64,000 bases of DNA from Sacculina carcini (taxonomy: Eukaryota; Arthropoda; Thecostraca; Sacculinidae), in the NCBI GenBank assembly GCA_916048095.2, contig OU696573.1, positions 7,589,806-7,653,805 of the forward strand. Direction: 5' to 3'. The position numbers were made by a program, and so were the translations under genes. Within the stretch, counting starts at the first letter, position 1, and every line of letters starts with the position of its first letter. The notes beneath the pieces are model-generated. The model did not search any database and was not told where the DNA came from. It saw only the letters and a list, made by a program, of their open reading frames with translations. This document shows, piece after piece, positions 10,301-23,200 of the stretch.

Positions 10301-13300
10301 GTTGTAAATTTGTACAATGCAGCATATGTTCGTGTATTGTAATTACAGACTCGATAAACATGTATCTGGAAGGCGTGTGGATATTGTGTTCGTGTGTGGT
10401 GCTATCATAGATTCCTTTAAGGAAGGACTGGAACGTCACGACCTCGGGGTTTTTAACTTGAGTCTGAAAGATTAACTTGAGTCCTTAATAAAATGACTTC
10501 TAGAAGAGCTAGAAACACGTTCTATGGGTCAAAATGTTTTTTTGAGGACGCTGGGCTCAATAGTAACATTTTCAACACCACTTGGGGTCATCTCCAAGGT
10601 CAAAAGGTCATATTTCAAGGTCAAATTTGTGAATTTCGATCATTTTTGCTCGTTTTTTTGTGTGTAACTCATAAATGGTGAGAGATGGATGATTATAATA
10701 AGAGGCAAGTCTGTAGAGCTGTTCAAATTTAATATATATTGTCAAATATTGTATTACTCAAACATTCCAAACAAGCCCTAAAACAATGAAACACTAAAAC
10801 AAGAAATAAAGAACGGCACCTATTTCTCATAACAACAAAACTCAAAGACATTAACATTTGATTAGATGAACATCGCTAGATGGAGAGCTTTTCTTGCCTC
10901 CTGAGGCATCCCACAGCCTTTTCTTTGTCACTTACATTGAGGACGTGAGCTTTCAATAGAATGTTAGCTAAAGTTGTACATGCTGCATTATTAGTAGCTA
11001 AAGGTTCATCTACAAAAGATGAGCGAAGTGAACTCATTGACGAGATCGCTCCTCAAGACACTCGGGAGCTCTTGAGGTTTGCTGATAACCTTATGCATAA
11101 AGTTGAATATTTGGCTGGATATCTTGTTCATAAATATGGTAATAGCACTAGTATGGAGGATATTATGGGTGATGAGGATGGTAACGAGGTGTCATCTGAG
11201 TTCTTAGATCATTTGAATAGAGGTGGACTGAGTGTGCCAACTATTTCAAGCGTTTTTTTGTACATAATGCCTATAATTTGCATGCCATGACTAAAATGCA
11301 TTGCCGCTTTCATTTTGCTGAATTGTTATCTTTTGTAGATGCACCTTTAGCTACTAATAATGCAGCATGTACGACTTTAGCTAACATTCTATTGAAACCT
11401 CACGTCCTCAATGTAAATGACAAAGAAAAGGCTGTGGGATGCCTCAAGAGGCAAGAAAAGCTCTCCATCTAGCGATGTTCATCTAATAAAATGTTAATGG
11501 TAATAGGTACCGTTCTTTATTTCTTGTTTTAGTGTTTCATTGTTTTAGGGCTTGTTTGGAATGTTTGAGTAATACAATATTTGACAATATATATTAAATT
11601 TGAACAGCTCTACAGACTTGCCTCTTATTATAATCATCCATCTCTCACCATTTATGAGTTACACACAAAAAACGAGCAAATATGATCAAAATTCACAAAT
11701 TTTACCTTGAAATATGATCTTTTGACCTTGGAGATGACCCCAAGTGGTGTTGGAAATGTTACTATTGAACTCAGCGTCCTCAAAAACCCCCATTTTGACC
11801 CATAGAACGTGTTTCTAGCTCTTCTAGAAGTCATTTTATTAAGGACTCAAGTTAATCTTTCAGACTCAAGTTAAATACCCCGAGGTCGTGACGTTCCAGT
11901 CCTTCCTTAAAGGAGTCTATGGGTGCTATACATCCTGCGTGTACATAGCACCACATACGGACCCATATAGACACAATACAGACATAGACAATATAATAAA
12001 TACATAACTATCGGATATAGACACGTGCATTTGTGCAATAGAATTAAACTTTAATGTTCTCGTACTTTAATGTTTAATGTTCTTTATACTTCTCGGGCAA
12101 CCTTAGATCAACTAGTTAGATTAACAGTACTTGAATATAATTACCGCATAATCAGATGATGTTTTATCTGCAAAATCCATTTAGACCTTGAAACATTAAA
12201 ACAATTAACATCCAGTGAGTCGATCATATTATATTGTATATTTAAATGTCACTATCAGGCATCAGCACCACAGATTCGACAAACTAGACAAGCATGTGAA
12301 ACACACCATTTTAACGCAACCGCGAATGCTCAAAATGCATTAAGTAGAAACAAAAACGTGTAACTCCCAAAATGTAATGTTAAGGAGTGATTTCAGTTTA
12401 TAAAATTTATTACCCTATTATTTAGAATTGATGATATTTAGCGAACCATTGAGTTCAACTTATTAGCGCAACTATTTGCGATTTTTAGCGCTTCCAAATC
12501 GCCAGTGAGGTGACAGTTGAAGCTCATGAATCATGCAATCCTAGCACAACCGCGAATACTCAATACGTATTGTAGTAATAGTTAAGTAATGTAAAATGTA
12601 CAATTTTTTCACACAAAGTATGTTATTCATAATTAAGTGACTTTCACTGCTCTTTTACGGTTTTTAGTGAAGTTTGTGCAAAAAATTTAATGCTACTTTT
12701 TAGCGCAACTTTTAGGATTTTTTAGCGCAACTTTTTTATTTTTGGCGCACCAAAAGGTCACCCTAGTGATTAGATAGATCGTCCACATTATCACCTTTGT
12801 GTATCGGTATCACTTTGGCAATCTTCATTTTGGTAGGAAATTGGCCTGTTTTCAGAGAAAGGTTAAATATTTATTCTAATGGTTCAAGTATATAGAAGCA
12901 GGCCAATTTCACTAAACTCATGTTGAGACCGAACATATCAGCATGTTTTACTTTGACAGTTCTTTATTACACTATACATTTCCTCGATACAAGTTGGTTC
13001 CAGGTAAAATGAATTTGAGAACTCAACAGATGGTATTACAGTGTTGTGCCCACTGTGTGATGTCCTTTTCTGGAACTTTTCTGCTAGTTTGCACCCTATG
13101 CTAGATAAATATTTGTTAAAAGCGTTAGCTATATCTTGCTTATCGGTCAGCTTCTTTTTATCTATAACCATATTTTTTGGCAACGCTTTAGTTTTTTTTC
13201 TGATTATTTCTCGAAGAATTTTCTAGGTCTCCTTAGAGTTTTGTTTGTGTTCCTCGATTCGCCTGCGATAATATTCTTTTCTACAAACTTTGATGATATT

Positions 13301-16300
13301 TATTAGTTTATTTTTATAAATTTTGTAATGTTTCCCTGTATGGGCTGATTTTTCTGTCATGTATAATTTATATGGTTTTTCTGGATACAGGGAAGTTGGA
13401 ATCCTTTCGTCATCCATGGTTTAGACAGCCGATTTTTTATTATATGGAATGTGCGTGTTGACAGCTTTCATGAATAGTTCAAGAAAACAGTCATAACTAG
13501 TTTAAATATTGTTTGTTTTTGCTACATTCCAGTTGATATTTTACAACTCAGTTAAAAAGTTGATCTTGGAAGTTTCATCAATATTTCTGGCGCACGTATA
13601 GTGATTTTGCTGTTTTCGGCAGTGTTCATATTGCATAAATGCGAATATGGGTAGGTGATCGCCAAATCAATGATTGTTGTTCCGCCATTTATTTCACGAC
13701 TTATTTCGTTTGTAAAGATGTTGTCAATCAAGGTGGATGATTTGTCACTGATTCGAGTAGGCAGATTGATAAGCGGTCTGAAACTGCATGCATACAAAAT
13801 GTCCACAACTCTTTTTGTCTGGACGGAGTCCTGATTGTAAAAATGTATGTTAAAGTCCCCTATCAAATACCATGTTTTGTTATTTTTTTGTAGTAAGGAG
13901 TTGATGTATTATGTAAAAATTATACATTTGAAATCGGGGCTCTATATATACTTGATATCAATATTTTTATATTATTAATTAGTAATTCAGCCGTTACACA
14001 CTCACATTGGTATTCCAGACAGAAAGTTGTATCCATATATTGGCTCGACTGGTACATGGAATGAACATACAACGCTACACCCCCTCCTTTTTTCTGTGTA
14101 CGCGATTTGTGGAACATATCGTAATTTTTCATACTGAAGTATTTTATGTTCGAACGCTCATCAAACCATGTTTCAGATATAGCAATTACATCAGAATTAA
14201 TCCATGTAAGTCTAAAAGATGAGTCAATTCGGAAAATATCTTCTTCAGACTCCGTACCGACTTTGTGGACTCCGTGGTGCAGTTGTTAGCACACCCGCCT
14301 CACAAGCGGGAGATCCGTGGTTCGAAACCCGGCGGAGCAAAATTTCATTGGGCGAATTCTACAATCCCACAGCCCCTGTCCACCCAGCAGAAAATGATGG
14401 TACCAGATATCAGTCATGAGTTGTGCCATGCATTCTGGGGAGGTGGTCCTCTCTAATACGTCTTACGTCCTTGTGGCGCCATAGCGTGGAGAGGGTCGGT
14501 TCTGCGGTGGCAGCGAGCTGCACGGGGCACGCCTGTGTGTTCATAAGCTTCGGCTTCTTCCCGTGTAGCAGCTGCCACTTAGGCATTTAACCTTTAACCT
14601 TTTAACCGTACGTTGATATGTAGGAGTTTGAGATGTTCATTTACTCTCGAGAACTCTTGGGAAAAGGCGGGCACAGAGTATTCTTCACACTTACACTCTA
14701 TGCCGTTTACACGTATCCTGTTTGTATATCATAGGTATGTCGGGTTCCAAGAATTTAAAGCAGTTGGTTGATCTGGTATCCTGTTCCAGTGCTGTTTAAT
14801 TTTAGTCCGGACTCGTCAACGTTTAACTCACATACCTGGCATGTGCTCATTTTTTATTGGCTTGACAACCTAAAGTTGACCACACTGGCCTGCTGGGGTC
14901 GTTTGCCACTCAATCTCAACTTTCAGCCGTATGTGTATGTTTTCGTGGATGTGTTGAGGTGTTGTACTCCCGTGGCGCGCTCGTCGAACTGCTGATATCG
15001 TCGAACACTGCGCGCTACGCTGAGTTCCGCGGTGTCACGCACATTGTGAGTCCACTGCGAGGACGGCTGACGCCGGTACCAAGCTCGCGAGCCGACGTGT
15101 TTGCCACTTCGGCTGTGTCGGTTGTCGAGAAGCGTCTGCTGATGAAGCTGCTGTCTTTCTGTGTTGAACACGAACAGCGACACGACGAGTATGCAGGTTC
15201 GAACAATGATATCAATATTGGCGTGGTGTGCGGTATTTGCTATTTGTGTAGTGTATTTGTATATTATGTGTATTTGTGTAGTGTATTTGTGTAGTATTAT
15301 TTGTGTAGTGTTATATTGTATGTATGTTCATGTGCTTGCACGTAGTGGCGGTATATGTATGTTTGTCATTTTGTTTTTACTAGTTCTCACTATAGTTTTA
15401 TCGGCCGTAATGAGTCAGAAGCTGGTGACTCCCGCCTTCCAGTTGTCGTATTTCGTGTTTAACATGAGCGGGTTTGGATTGATTGACAATGTCGCTAGGT
15501 AATCTATTCCACCTTTCTATTTTTATATTTTGGAAAGTATATTTATAAACATCTTTTCTATTCTGCGTTTTCGTAGACCGAAATTATTATTTCTGCTAGA
15601 CTTGGGGAATTCAAGTAACTTCCATTTTTAACTTTTTTCCCCTAAGACATCTATGAACTGTAATCAAATCTCATCTAACCCTCCTATCCTGTAGTATGGT
15701 TAAACATACTCTTTTCAAGGCAAATGTTTTGGGCTTGCCAATATTTTAGCGGCTGATTTTTGTACTTTCTCCAATTTCTCAGTATGTTTTTATGAGCGTG
15801 AGGGTGTGGGAGTACACTTGACCTGTTATTATATTTGCGTACGTTCTCGTATAAATGAGAACACTCGTATATATGAGAACACTCATATATACGAGTTGTT
15901 CTGTGTGCTCGCGATGTACATGACATCGGCTTGTTCCTCAAGCGGTGTCACGCGATCTTTTGCGTCACTCATATGCGTGTCCGAGTGCAGTGTGTGCTTC
16001 GTGTATGCGTGATATTGTCATGCTCGCTGTGCGGTGTCAAGTGGCATGGATAATTGATTGTGCTGTGAGTATGACTTTGTCTGCGTTTATTACAATTTGA
16101 CTTGGCAGGTTTTTGTGAGCGTAACCTATTTTCGTAACCTATTTATCACTTTGTATCAAGCAATATGGAGAGTACCAGTCTTAGAGATTTTTAATTGTTT
16201 CAGTAGTGTCTCCTAATTATTGACTCCATATGATCTTTGCTTATTATTACGATTGTTTGCCCATACAAGGGAAAGAAAAAACCAGATATATGCTAGTGTC

Positions 16301-16514
16301 ATGCACCTGAATTATAGTGGTGTATGTGCAGTTCAGTTAATTTAAGTTTGCTTTATTGCACTCCAATGATACACATGGAAATCATGTGCAAACGATGCCA
16401 ATTATGTATACAAACACACACATGTATATATATATCAAAATTGATGTTCACTCACGCACCCGGTATAGTTATAAATATTATGTAAATGAATCACTTCATC
16501 GGGCACAATCAATA

Positions 16515-16589
<75 letters not shown>

Positions 16590-17204
16590 AAATTGATGTT
16601 CACTCACGCACCCGGTATAATTATAAATATTATGTAAATGAATCACTTCATCGGGCACAATCAATATATTTTTTAGTACGAACGTTTTCGCCTAACGGCT
16701 TCTTCAGGTACTGAAATTAATTCAAATTAACGGCCAAATTGCACAATTATATAGCAGACAATAAAAAAACACATGCATCATAACAATTGAGTGACTCTAG
16801 TAATTAAGCGCTGAAAAAGGAGAATAAATTGCCAATTGTGTTATCTTTAAAATTGACATTTTAAATATATTCCCTTGCAGCCGTTGATATTGATGGATCA
16901 GCCGTTGATATTGTTGATATTGATATAATTGATGATGGATCGCTCATCAACGGCTGCAAGGGAATATATTTAAAATGTCAATTTTAAAGATAACACAATT
17001 GGCAATTTATTCTCCTTTTTCAGCGCTTAATTACTAGAGTCACTCAATTGTTATGATGCATGTGTTTTTTTATTGTATGCTATATAATTGTGCAATTTGG
17101 CCGTTAATTTGAATTAATTTCAGTACCTGAAGAAGCCGTTAGGCGAAAACGTTCGTACTAAAAAATATATTGATTGTGCCCGATGAAGTGATTCATTTAC
17201 ATAA

Positions 17205-17258
<54 letters not shown>

Positions 17259-20200
17259 CATTAAAACCCGCCCGTTGTGCGGAGGAATTCATAAAATGGA
17301 ATTAATATTCTTAAAAATTCATATTCATAAAGAATAATCCAAATTAAAAAAGAAAATGAAAACTCATAAGTGTCTTACTCAATAGAAAAGTCCAAGTGTG
17401 AATATTTTTATTTTTATTTTGACATAATATTTTCCCTCAACCCGCCTCATATATAAACCCACCCATTGTGCGGAATAATTCAGAACACAAACAATGAAAA
17501 TTCTAGCATGTAAACCCGCCCGTCGTGCGAAACAGTTCATACTATCAAATTTGTATTCAATTTATAAGAGAAAAGGAATATGAATTAAAAAAGAGTGGAG
17601 TAAACCCATAAAAAAGTCTAAATTTCTATATTTTCATATTTATTTTCACAAAATAGTTTGCCTAAACCGCCTCATATTTATACATGCCCGTCGTGCTGAA
17701 TAATTCAGAACTCAGACACGAAACAATGAAAAATGACTACACTTTTTCATCATAATGTTTCCAAAATATTTTTATAACTTAACATCACCGTCTAGCAATG
17801 AAACCCGCCAGTTGTGCGGAGCAATTCATAAAATGAAATTCATATTTAATTCATAAACATATTGCAAATTAAAAAAGAAAACAGATATACTCATTAAAAT
17901 CTTACTTAATTGAAAAGTCAAAATTTAATTTTTTTTATTTTTATTTTGACAACATATTTTCCTTTTACCCGCCTCATATTGAAACCCGCCCGTCGTGCTC
18001 AACAATTCATAAAATAAAATGCATATTCGATCTATAGAATAAAATGTATACAAATTAAAAAGCAAAAAATTTAACCTGTAAATACGCTCACCAATAAAAA
18101 CTCTATATGTGAATATTTTAATTATAAATTTGACAAAATATTATCCCTTAATCCACATCATATTTAAACCTACCCGTCGTGCGGAATAATTCAGAACACT
18201 AACACGTACAAAACAATGAAAATTCTAGCATGTAAACCGCCCGTCGTGCGAAACAGTTCATGCTATTAAATTTGTATTCAATTCATAAGAGAAAAGGAAT
18301 ATGAATTAAAAAATAAAAGAGTAAACCCAAAAAAATCCTATTTAAACCTGCCCGTCGTGCTGAATAATTCAGAACTCTGACACAAAACAATGACAAATGA
18401 CTAATTTTATTATCATAATGTTTTCAAAATATATTTATAACTCAACATCACCATCTAGCATTAAAACCCGCCCTTTGTGCAGAACAATAAATAAAGTAAA
18501 ATGAATATTGAATTATTAAAAAATGTTTAGAAATTAAAAAAGAACAAGTAAACCCATAAAAAGTCTTAACCAATAGATAAGTCTAAATGTGAATGTTTTT
18601 ATTTTAGATGTGGGAAAATATGTTTCCTCGAACTGCCTCGTATTTAAACCCGCCCGTCGTGCGGAACTATAAATAGAATATAATGAATCAAAAAGCAAAA
18701 AGCTTATCCAATAGGAAAATATATATTTGTAAATTCTTGTTTTAATTATTGACGAAGTTTTTCCCCTCAACACTGATCACATTCACACCCATCCTTCGTG
18801 TGTAGTAATTCAGAAGTGTAACACTATCAAAACAATGAAACCTTCTGTCATCTCTATAATTCCAGATTTATGTTTCCGCTAAAACAGCATATGAATATAG
18901 TTGGCCTTGCATGATATTACAACCCATATCCTTATGCAACTTAAGCCTATGCAGCTTGAAATTAAACCAATTAAATTACACAGTAAAATTCAGTAGTTTA
19001 CTTTGTTCCCAGTAGTATTTTACCCGCCCGTCGTGCGGAACAATTCATGTGTAAATATTGAGGACAATATAGCCTTTCTATTCAGTATAGTGTAGCATTA
19101 ATTAAACTGTACCCAATAAAACCACACCATCCATGCTTGGAGCTAATATGATGCATTCTTAATTATGATTGGGCTTCAGTAGAATTTAATCAGTGTGTAC
19201 TCCTGTGTAGTCGCAAGTGCGCATAATAGCTGTCAAATTGGCAATATGTCCTTTTGACTTTACACCGCCGTTACTTCCTTCAGATACACTTTGGAAAATT
19301 AAAAATTATACCGTATTGTAGAAAACAAAATTTCTAGCACGATGGTATAATTTATTTTTATGTGTAACAAATAGTTACTGAGAAATAGTAGAAAAATGAA
19401 TTAATTTTTGTCGTCCTGTGTTCAAGTGTAATTTTGGATGTATTTGAGAATTTTGCCAATTTTACACGTTTTTTGTATCATTTGTGGGTATAAATTATAA
19501 CTTTTCTTGTAGAACACAAAATTATCTACACAATAGTATAATTTTTATAGCTGTACTATTGCTGGTTCATGAGGAATAAATAGCGAAATATTGACCAAAA
19601 TATTCACGTTTTTGTGCTAATTTTGCCTTTTTGACTTTGTCATTTACACTTCACACCGCCGTAACTTTTTTTAATACACTTCGGAAGATTAAAAATTATA
19701 CCGTGTTGTAGAAAACAAAATTCCCAGCATGATGGTATTATTTATTTAGATGTGTGATAATTAGTTTTTGAGAAATAGAGAAAAAAGTATAGAAAATTGG
19801 ACGCGTGGAGTTTAAATAAAATTTTGAATGTAGATTGAATTTTTTTCTATTTTACATGTTTTATATTCAATTTTGGGTATGAATTATAGTTTGTTGAGTA
19901 GAACAGAAAATTTTCTACACTGTGGTATAATTTGTATAGTTGTACCGTTGCTGGTTTAGGAGGAGTAGTCTACAGAAAATTGACCAAAATTTTCGCATTT
20001 TTCAGGGTTCATTTTGTATTTTCATCGCTATAACTTTTTTTGGTTTTATTTTTTAAATTTAAAATTTAGCATATCGTGTAGACAAGAATATTTCCAACGT
20101 AATGGTATAAATTGTTACCGGGTAGGCCAAGTGGTGGCCGAGTATTAGCTGATAGAAAATGGACCAAGGAGGGTGGGACACACAGACACACAGACACACA

Positions 20201-23200
20201 GAGGATCTCTTATATATATATATAGACTAGCATTAAAACCCGCCCGTTGTGCGGAGCAATTCATGAAATAAAATTCATATTATATTAATATAAAAAAATC
20301 GAATAAAAAATATTATATTAAATCTATATAAATCCTAATCAAATGAAAATTATAAATTTCATTTTTTATGTATATTTTGACAAAATATGATCCCTCAACC
20401 CGCCTCATATTGAAACCCGCCCGTCGTACGAAATAATTCAGAGCTCGAATACGATCCGCAAAAAGTTCAACCTGTTAATACGTTCACCAATCAAAACTCT
20501 AAATGTGAATATTTATGTTTTTACTTTGACAAAATATTATCCCTCAATCCGCCTCATATTTGAACCTGCCCGTCGTGCGGAATATTTCACAACACAAAGA
20601 CGTAACAAACAATGATTTTTCTAGCATGTAAATCCGCCCGTCGTGCGGAACAGTTCATACTATTAAATTTGTATTCAATTCATAAGAGAAAAGGAATATG
20701 AATTAAAAAATAAAAGAGTAAACCCATAAAAAAAAAAAATTTCTATATTTTTATATTATTTTCACAAAATATTATCCTCAACCCGCCTCATATTTAAAAC
20801 CGCCCGTCGTGCGGAATAATTCAAAATTCAGATACGAAATAATGAAAATTTACTTAACTTTTTTTATCATAATGTTTACAAAATATATTTATAAATTAGC
20901 ATCATCTAGCATGGAAACCCTCCCGTTTTGCAGAACAATTAATAAAGTAAAATAAATATTGAATTCATAAAATAAAACGAATACAAATTTAAAAAGAAAA
21001 AAGTAAACTATACAATTGAAAACTATACAATTAAATTATACAGTAAAATTCAGTAGTTAACTTTGTTCCCAGTAGTATTTTACCCGCCCGTCGGGCGGAA
21101 CAAATCATGTGTAAATATTGAGGAAAATAAAGCCTTTCTATTCAGTACAGTGTAGCATTAATTAAACTGTACCCAGTAAAACCACACCATCCATGCTTGG
21201 AGCTAATATGATGCATTCTTAATTGTGATTGGGCTTCAGTGAAATTTTATCGATGTATATTCCTGTGTAATCGCAAGTGCGCATAATAGCTGTCAAATTG
21301 GTAATATGTGCTTTTGACTTTATACCGCCGTAACTTCCTTCAGATAAACTTTGGAAAATTACAAATTATACCGTATTGTAGAAAACAAGATTTATAGCAC
21401 GATGGTATAATGTATTTTTATGTGTAACAAATAGTTACTGAGAAATAGTAGAAAAATTAATTAATTTTAGTCGCCCGGTGTTCAAGTGTAATTTTGGATG
21501 TATTTGAGAATTTTGCCAATTTTACAAGTTTTTTGTATCATTTGTGGGTATAAATTATAGCTTATCTTGTAGAACACAAAATTATCTACACAGTAGTATA
21601 TTCCTGTGTAATCGCAAGTGCGCATAATTGCTGTCAAATTGGTAATGTGCTTTTGACTTTACACCGCCGTTACTTCCTTCAGATACACTTCCTTCAGATA
21701 CAATTTATTTTAATGTGTGACAAATAGTTCTTGAGAAATAGGTAGAAAAATGAATTATTTTTAGTCACCCGGTGTTCAAGTGTAATTTTGGATGTATTTG
21801 AGAATTTTGCCAATTTTACACGTTTTTTGTATCATTTGTGGGTATAAATTATAACTTTTCTTGTAGAACACAAAATTATCTACACAATAGTATAATTTTT
21901 ATAGCTGTACCATTGCTGGTTTATGAGGAATAAATAGCGAAATATTGACCTAAATATTCACGTTTTTTTGTGCTAATTTTGCCTTTTTGACTTTGTCATT
22001 TACACTTCACACCGCCGTAACTTTTTTAATACACTTTGGAAAATTAAAAATTATACCGTGTTGCAAAAAACAAAATTCCCAGCATGATGGTATTATTTAT
22101 TTAGATGTGTGATAATTAGTTTTTGAGAAATGGAGAAAAAGGTAAAGAAAATCGGACGCGTGAAGTTTAAATAAAATTTTGAATGTAGATTGAATTTTTT
22201 TCCAGCTTACATGTTTTTATTCAATTTTTGGGTATGAATTATAGTTTGTTGAGTAGAACAGAAACTTTTCTACACAGTGGTATAATTTTTATAGTTGTAC
22301 CATTGCTGAATTAGGAAGAGTAGTCTTCAGAATATTGACCAAAATTTTTGCATTTTTCAGGGTTCATTTTGTCTTTTCAACGCTATAACTTTTTTTGGTT
22401 TAATGTTTAAAATTAAAAATGTAGCCTATCGTGTAGACAAGAAAATTTTGAACGTAATGGTATAAATTGTTAGCAAATACGCCAAGTGGTGGCTGCGAGT
22501 AGTAGCTGATAGAAAATGGACCAAGGAGGGCTGGACAGACAGACAGACACACAGGCAGAGGATCTCTTCTATATATAGATTATGTGACGAAAAATTCCAA
22601 AATATGTTGTCAAAAGTCCCAAGATATGTAATTCAATGCTCATATAATATGTAAACTTTGGACTCTTACATGGATTATTTGCATTTTAGGCATGTATCCA
22701 GCGACATCCCAGGGGAGCCACCCTGAGGAAGGCGAAATGTGCGTAGTACGTGGCAAAAGTTTTCCTTTGATTGGGCCCTTCCGATAATGTTGGAGTGCAG
22801 TGGCGGCGCCAGGATTCTTTCGGTGAGGGGATTTGAGGGGGGCTAAGGAAAAATATGTGAGTGTAACAGAAATTCACCGAAACAGAAAATGGACCAAGGA
22901 GGGTTGGACAGACACACAGACACACACGCAGAGGATCTCTTTTATATATATAGACTAGCATTAAAACCCGCCCGATGTGCGGAGCAATTCATAAAAATAT
23001 TGCAAATTAATAATAAATAAGGCAAACTCATAAAAACTTTAATCAATTAAAAAGTCTAAATTTCATTATTTTTAATTTTATTTTGTCAAAATATTTTCAC
23101 TCAGCCCGCCTCATATTTAAACCCGGCCGACGTGCGGAATAATTCAGAACTCGAACACCATCCGTTCTGGATCTTGAAGTCAAATCCATTGGTTTTGTGT

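Larger units (their letters stand above)
10044..12765. mobile_element. hAT-like element inserted in the LINE RT
   Basis: Ends tagggtgactttttgttgc and, inverted, tagggtgaccttttggtgc; flanked by an exact 8-bp duplication gtgattag (10036-10043 and 12766-12773). TIR type and 8-bp duplication indicate hAT. Subterminal regions repeat gcgcaacttt motifs, as expected for transposase-binding repeats. No transposase remains; without the nested P-like element it would be about 1.2 kb. The interrupted LINE frame runs LSNH on one side and RPISLLP on the other. Confidence 0.88.
9290..14760 (-). mobile_element. antisense LINE (Jockey/CR1 group) with nested insertions
   Basis: LINE in the intron between REP exons 4 and 5, in reverse orientation. 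From its 5' side: endonuclease start (LKLLHINVR near 14630), SINE 14258-14605, endonuclease (SDVIAISETWFDERSN, IGDFNIHFYN), linker, RT to LSNH, hAT-like insert 10044-12765, then RPISLLP and the rest of RT to about 9328. Removing the inserts leaves about 2.4 kb of LINE. It is degraded by frameshifts and internally deleted. Confidence 0.85.
16622..17213. mobile_element. inverted-repeat element with hammerhead-like motifs (Penelope-like candidate)
   Basis: Arms 16622-16888 and 16946-17213 are near-perfect inverted copies (about 267 bp each) around a 57-bp spacer rich in gttgatattgat. Each arm holds a 38-nt minimal hammerhead-ribozyme-like sequence (see the two ncRNA entries). (TA)n lies on both outer sides. 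Minimal hammerheads with very short stem III are known in the terminal repeats of Penelope-like retroelements; the assignment to that class rests on this resemblance, since no coding sequence is present. Confidence 0.6.

Noticed and set aside
14266-14339. Functional tRNA-Val (CAC)
   Set aside because: The T-stem and acceptor stem have mismatches and a SINE body and tail follow; treated as a SINE head.
15806-16012. 68-codon + strand open frame
   Set aside because: Low-complexity, no family resemblance, lies in an intron.
17256-20224. CRISPR-like array of CCCGCCCGTCGTGCGG islands
   Set aside because: Spacing is about 170-190 bp with related, not unique, sequence between islands; the genome is eukaryotic and no cas genes are present.
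22722-22765. Second hammerhead candidate (ccctgaggaaggcgaaatgt, repeated with changes at 36966)
   Set aside because: A CUGANGA box, GAAA and a GCCAC/GUGGC stem I can be drawn, but there is no room for stem II between the boxes.
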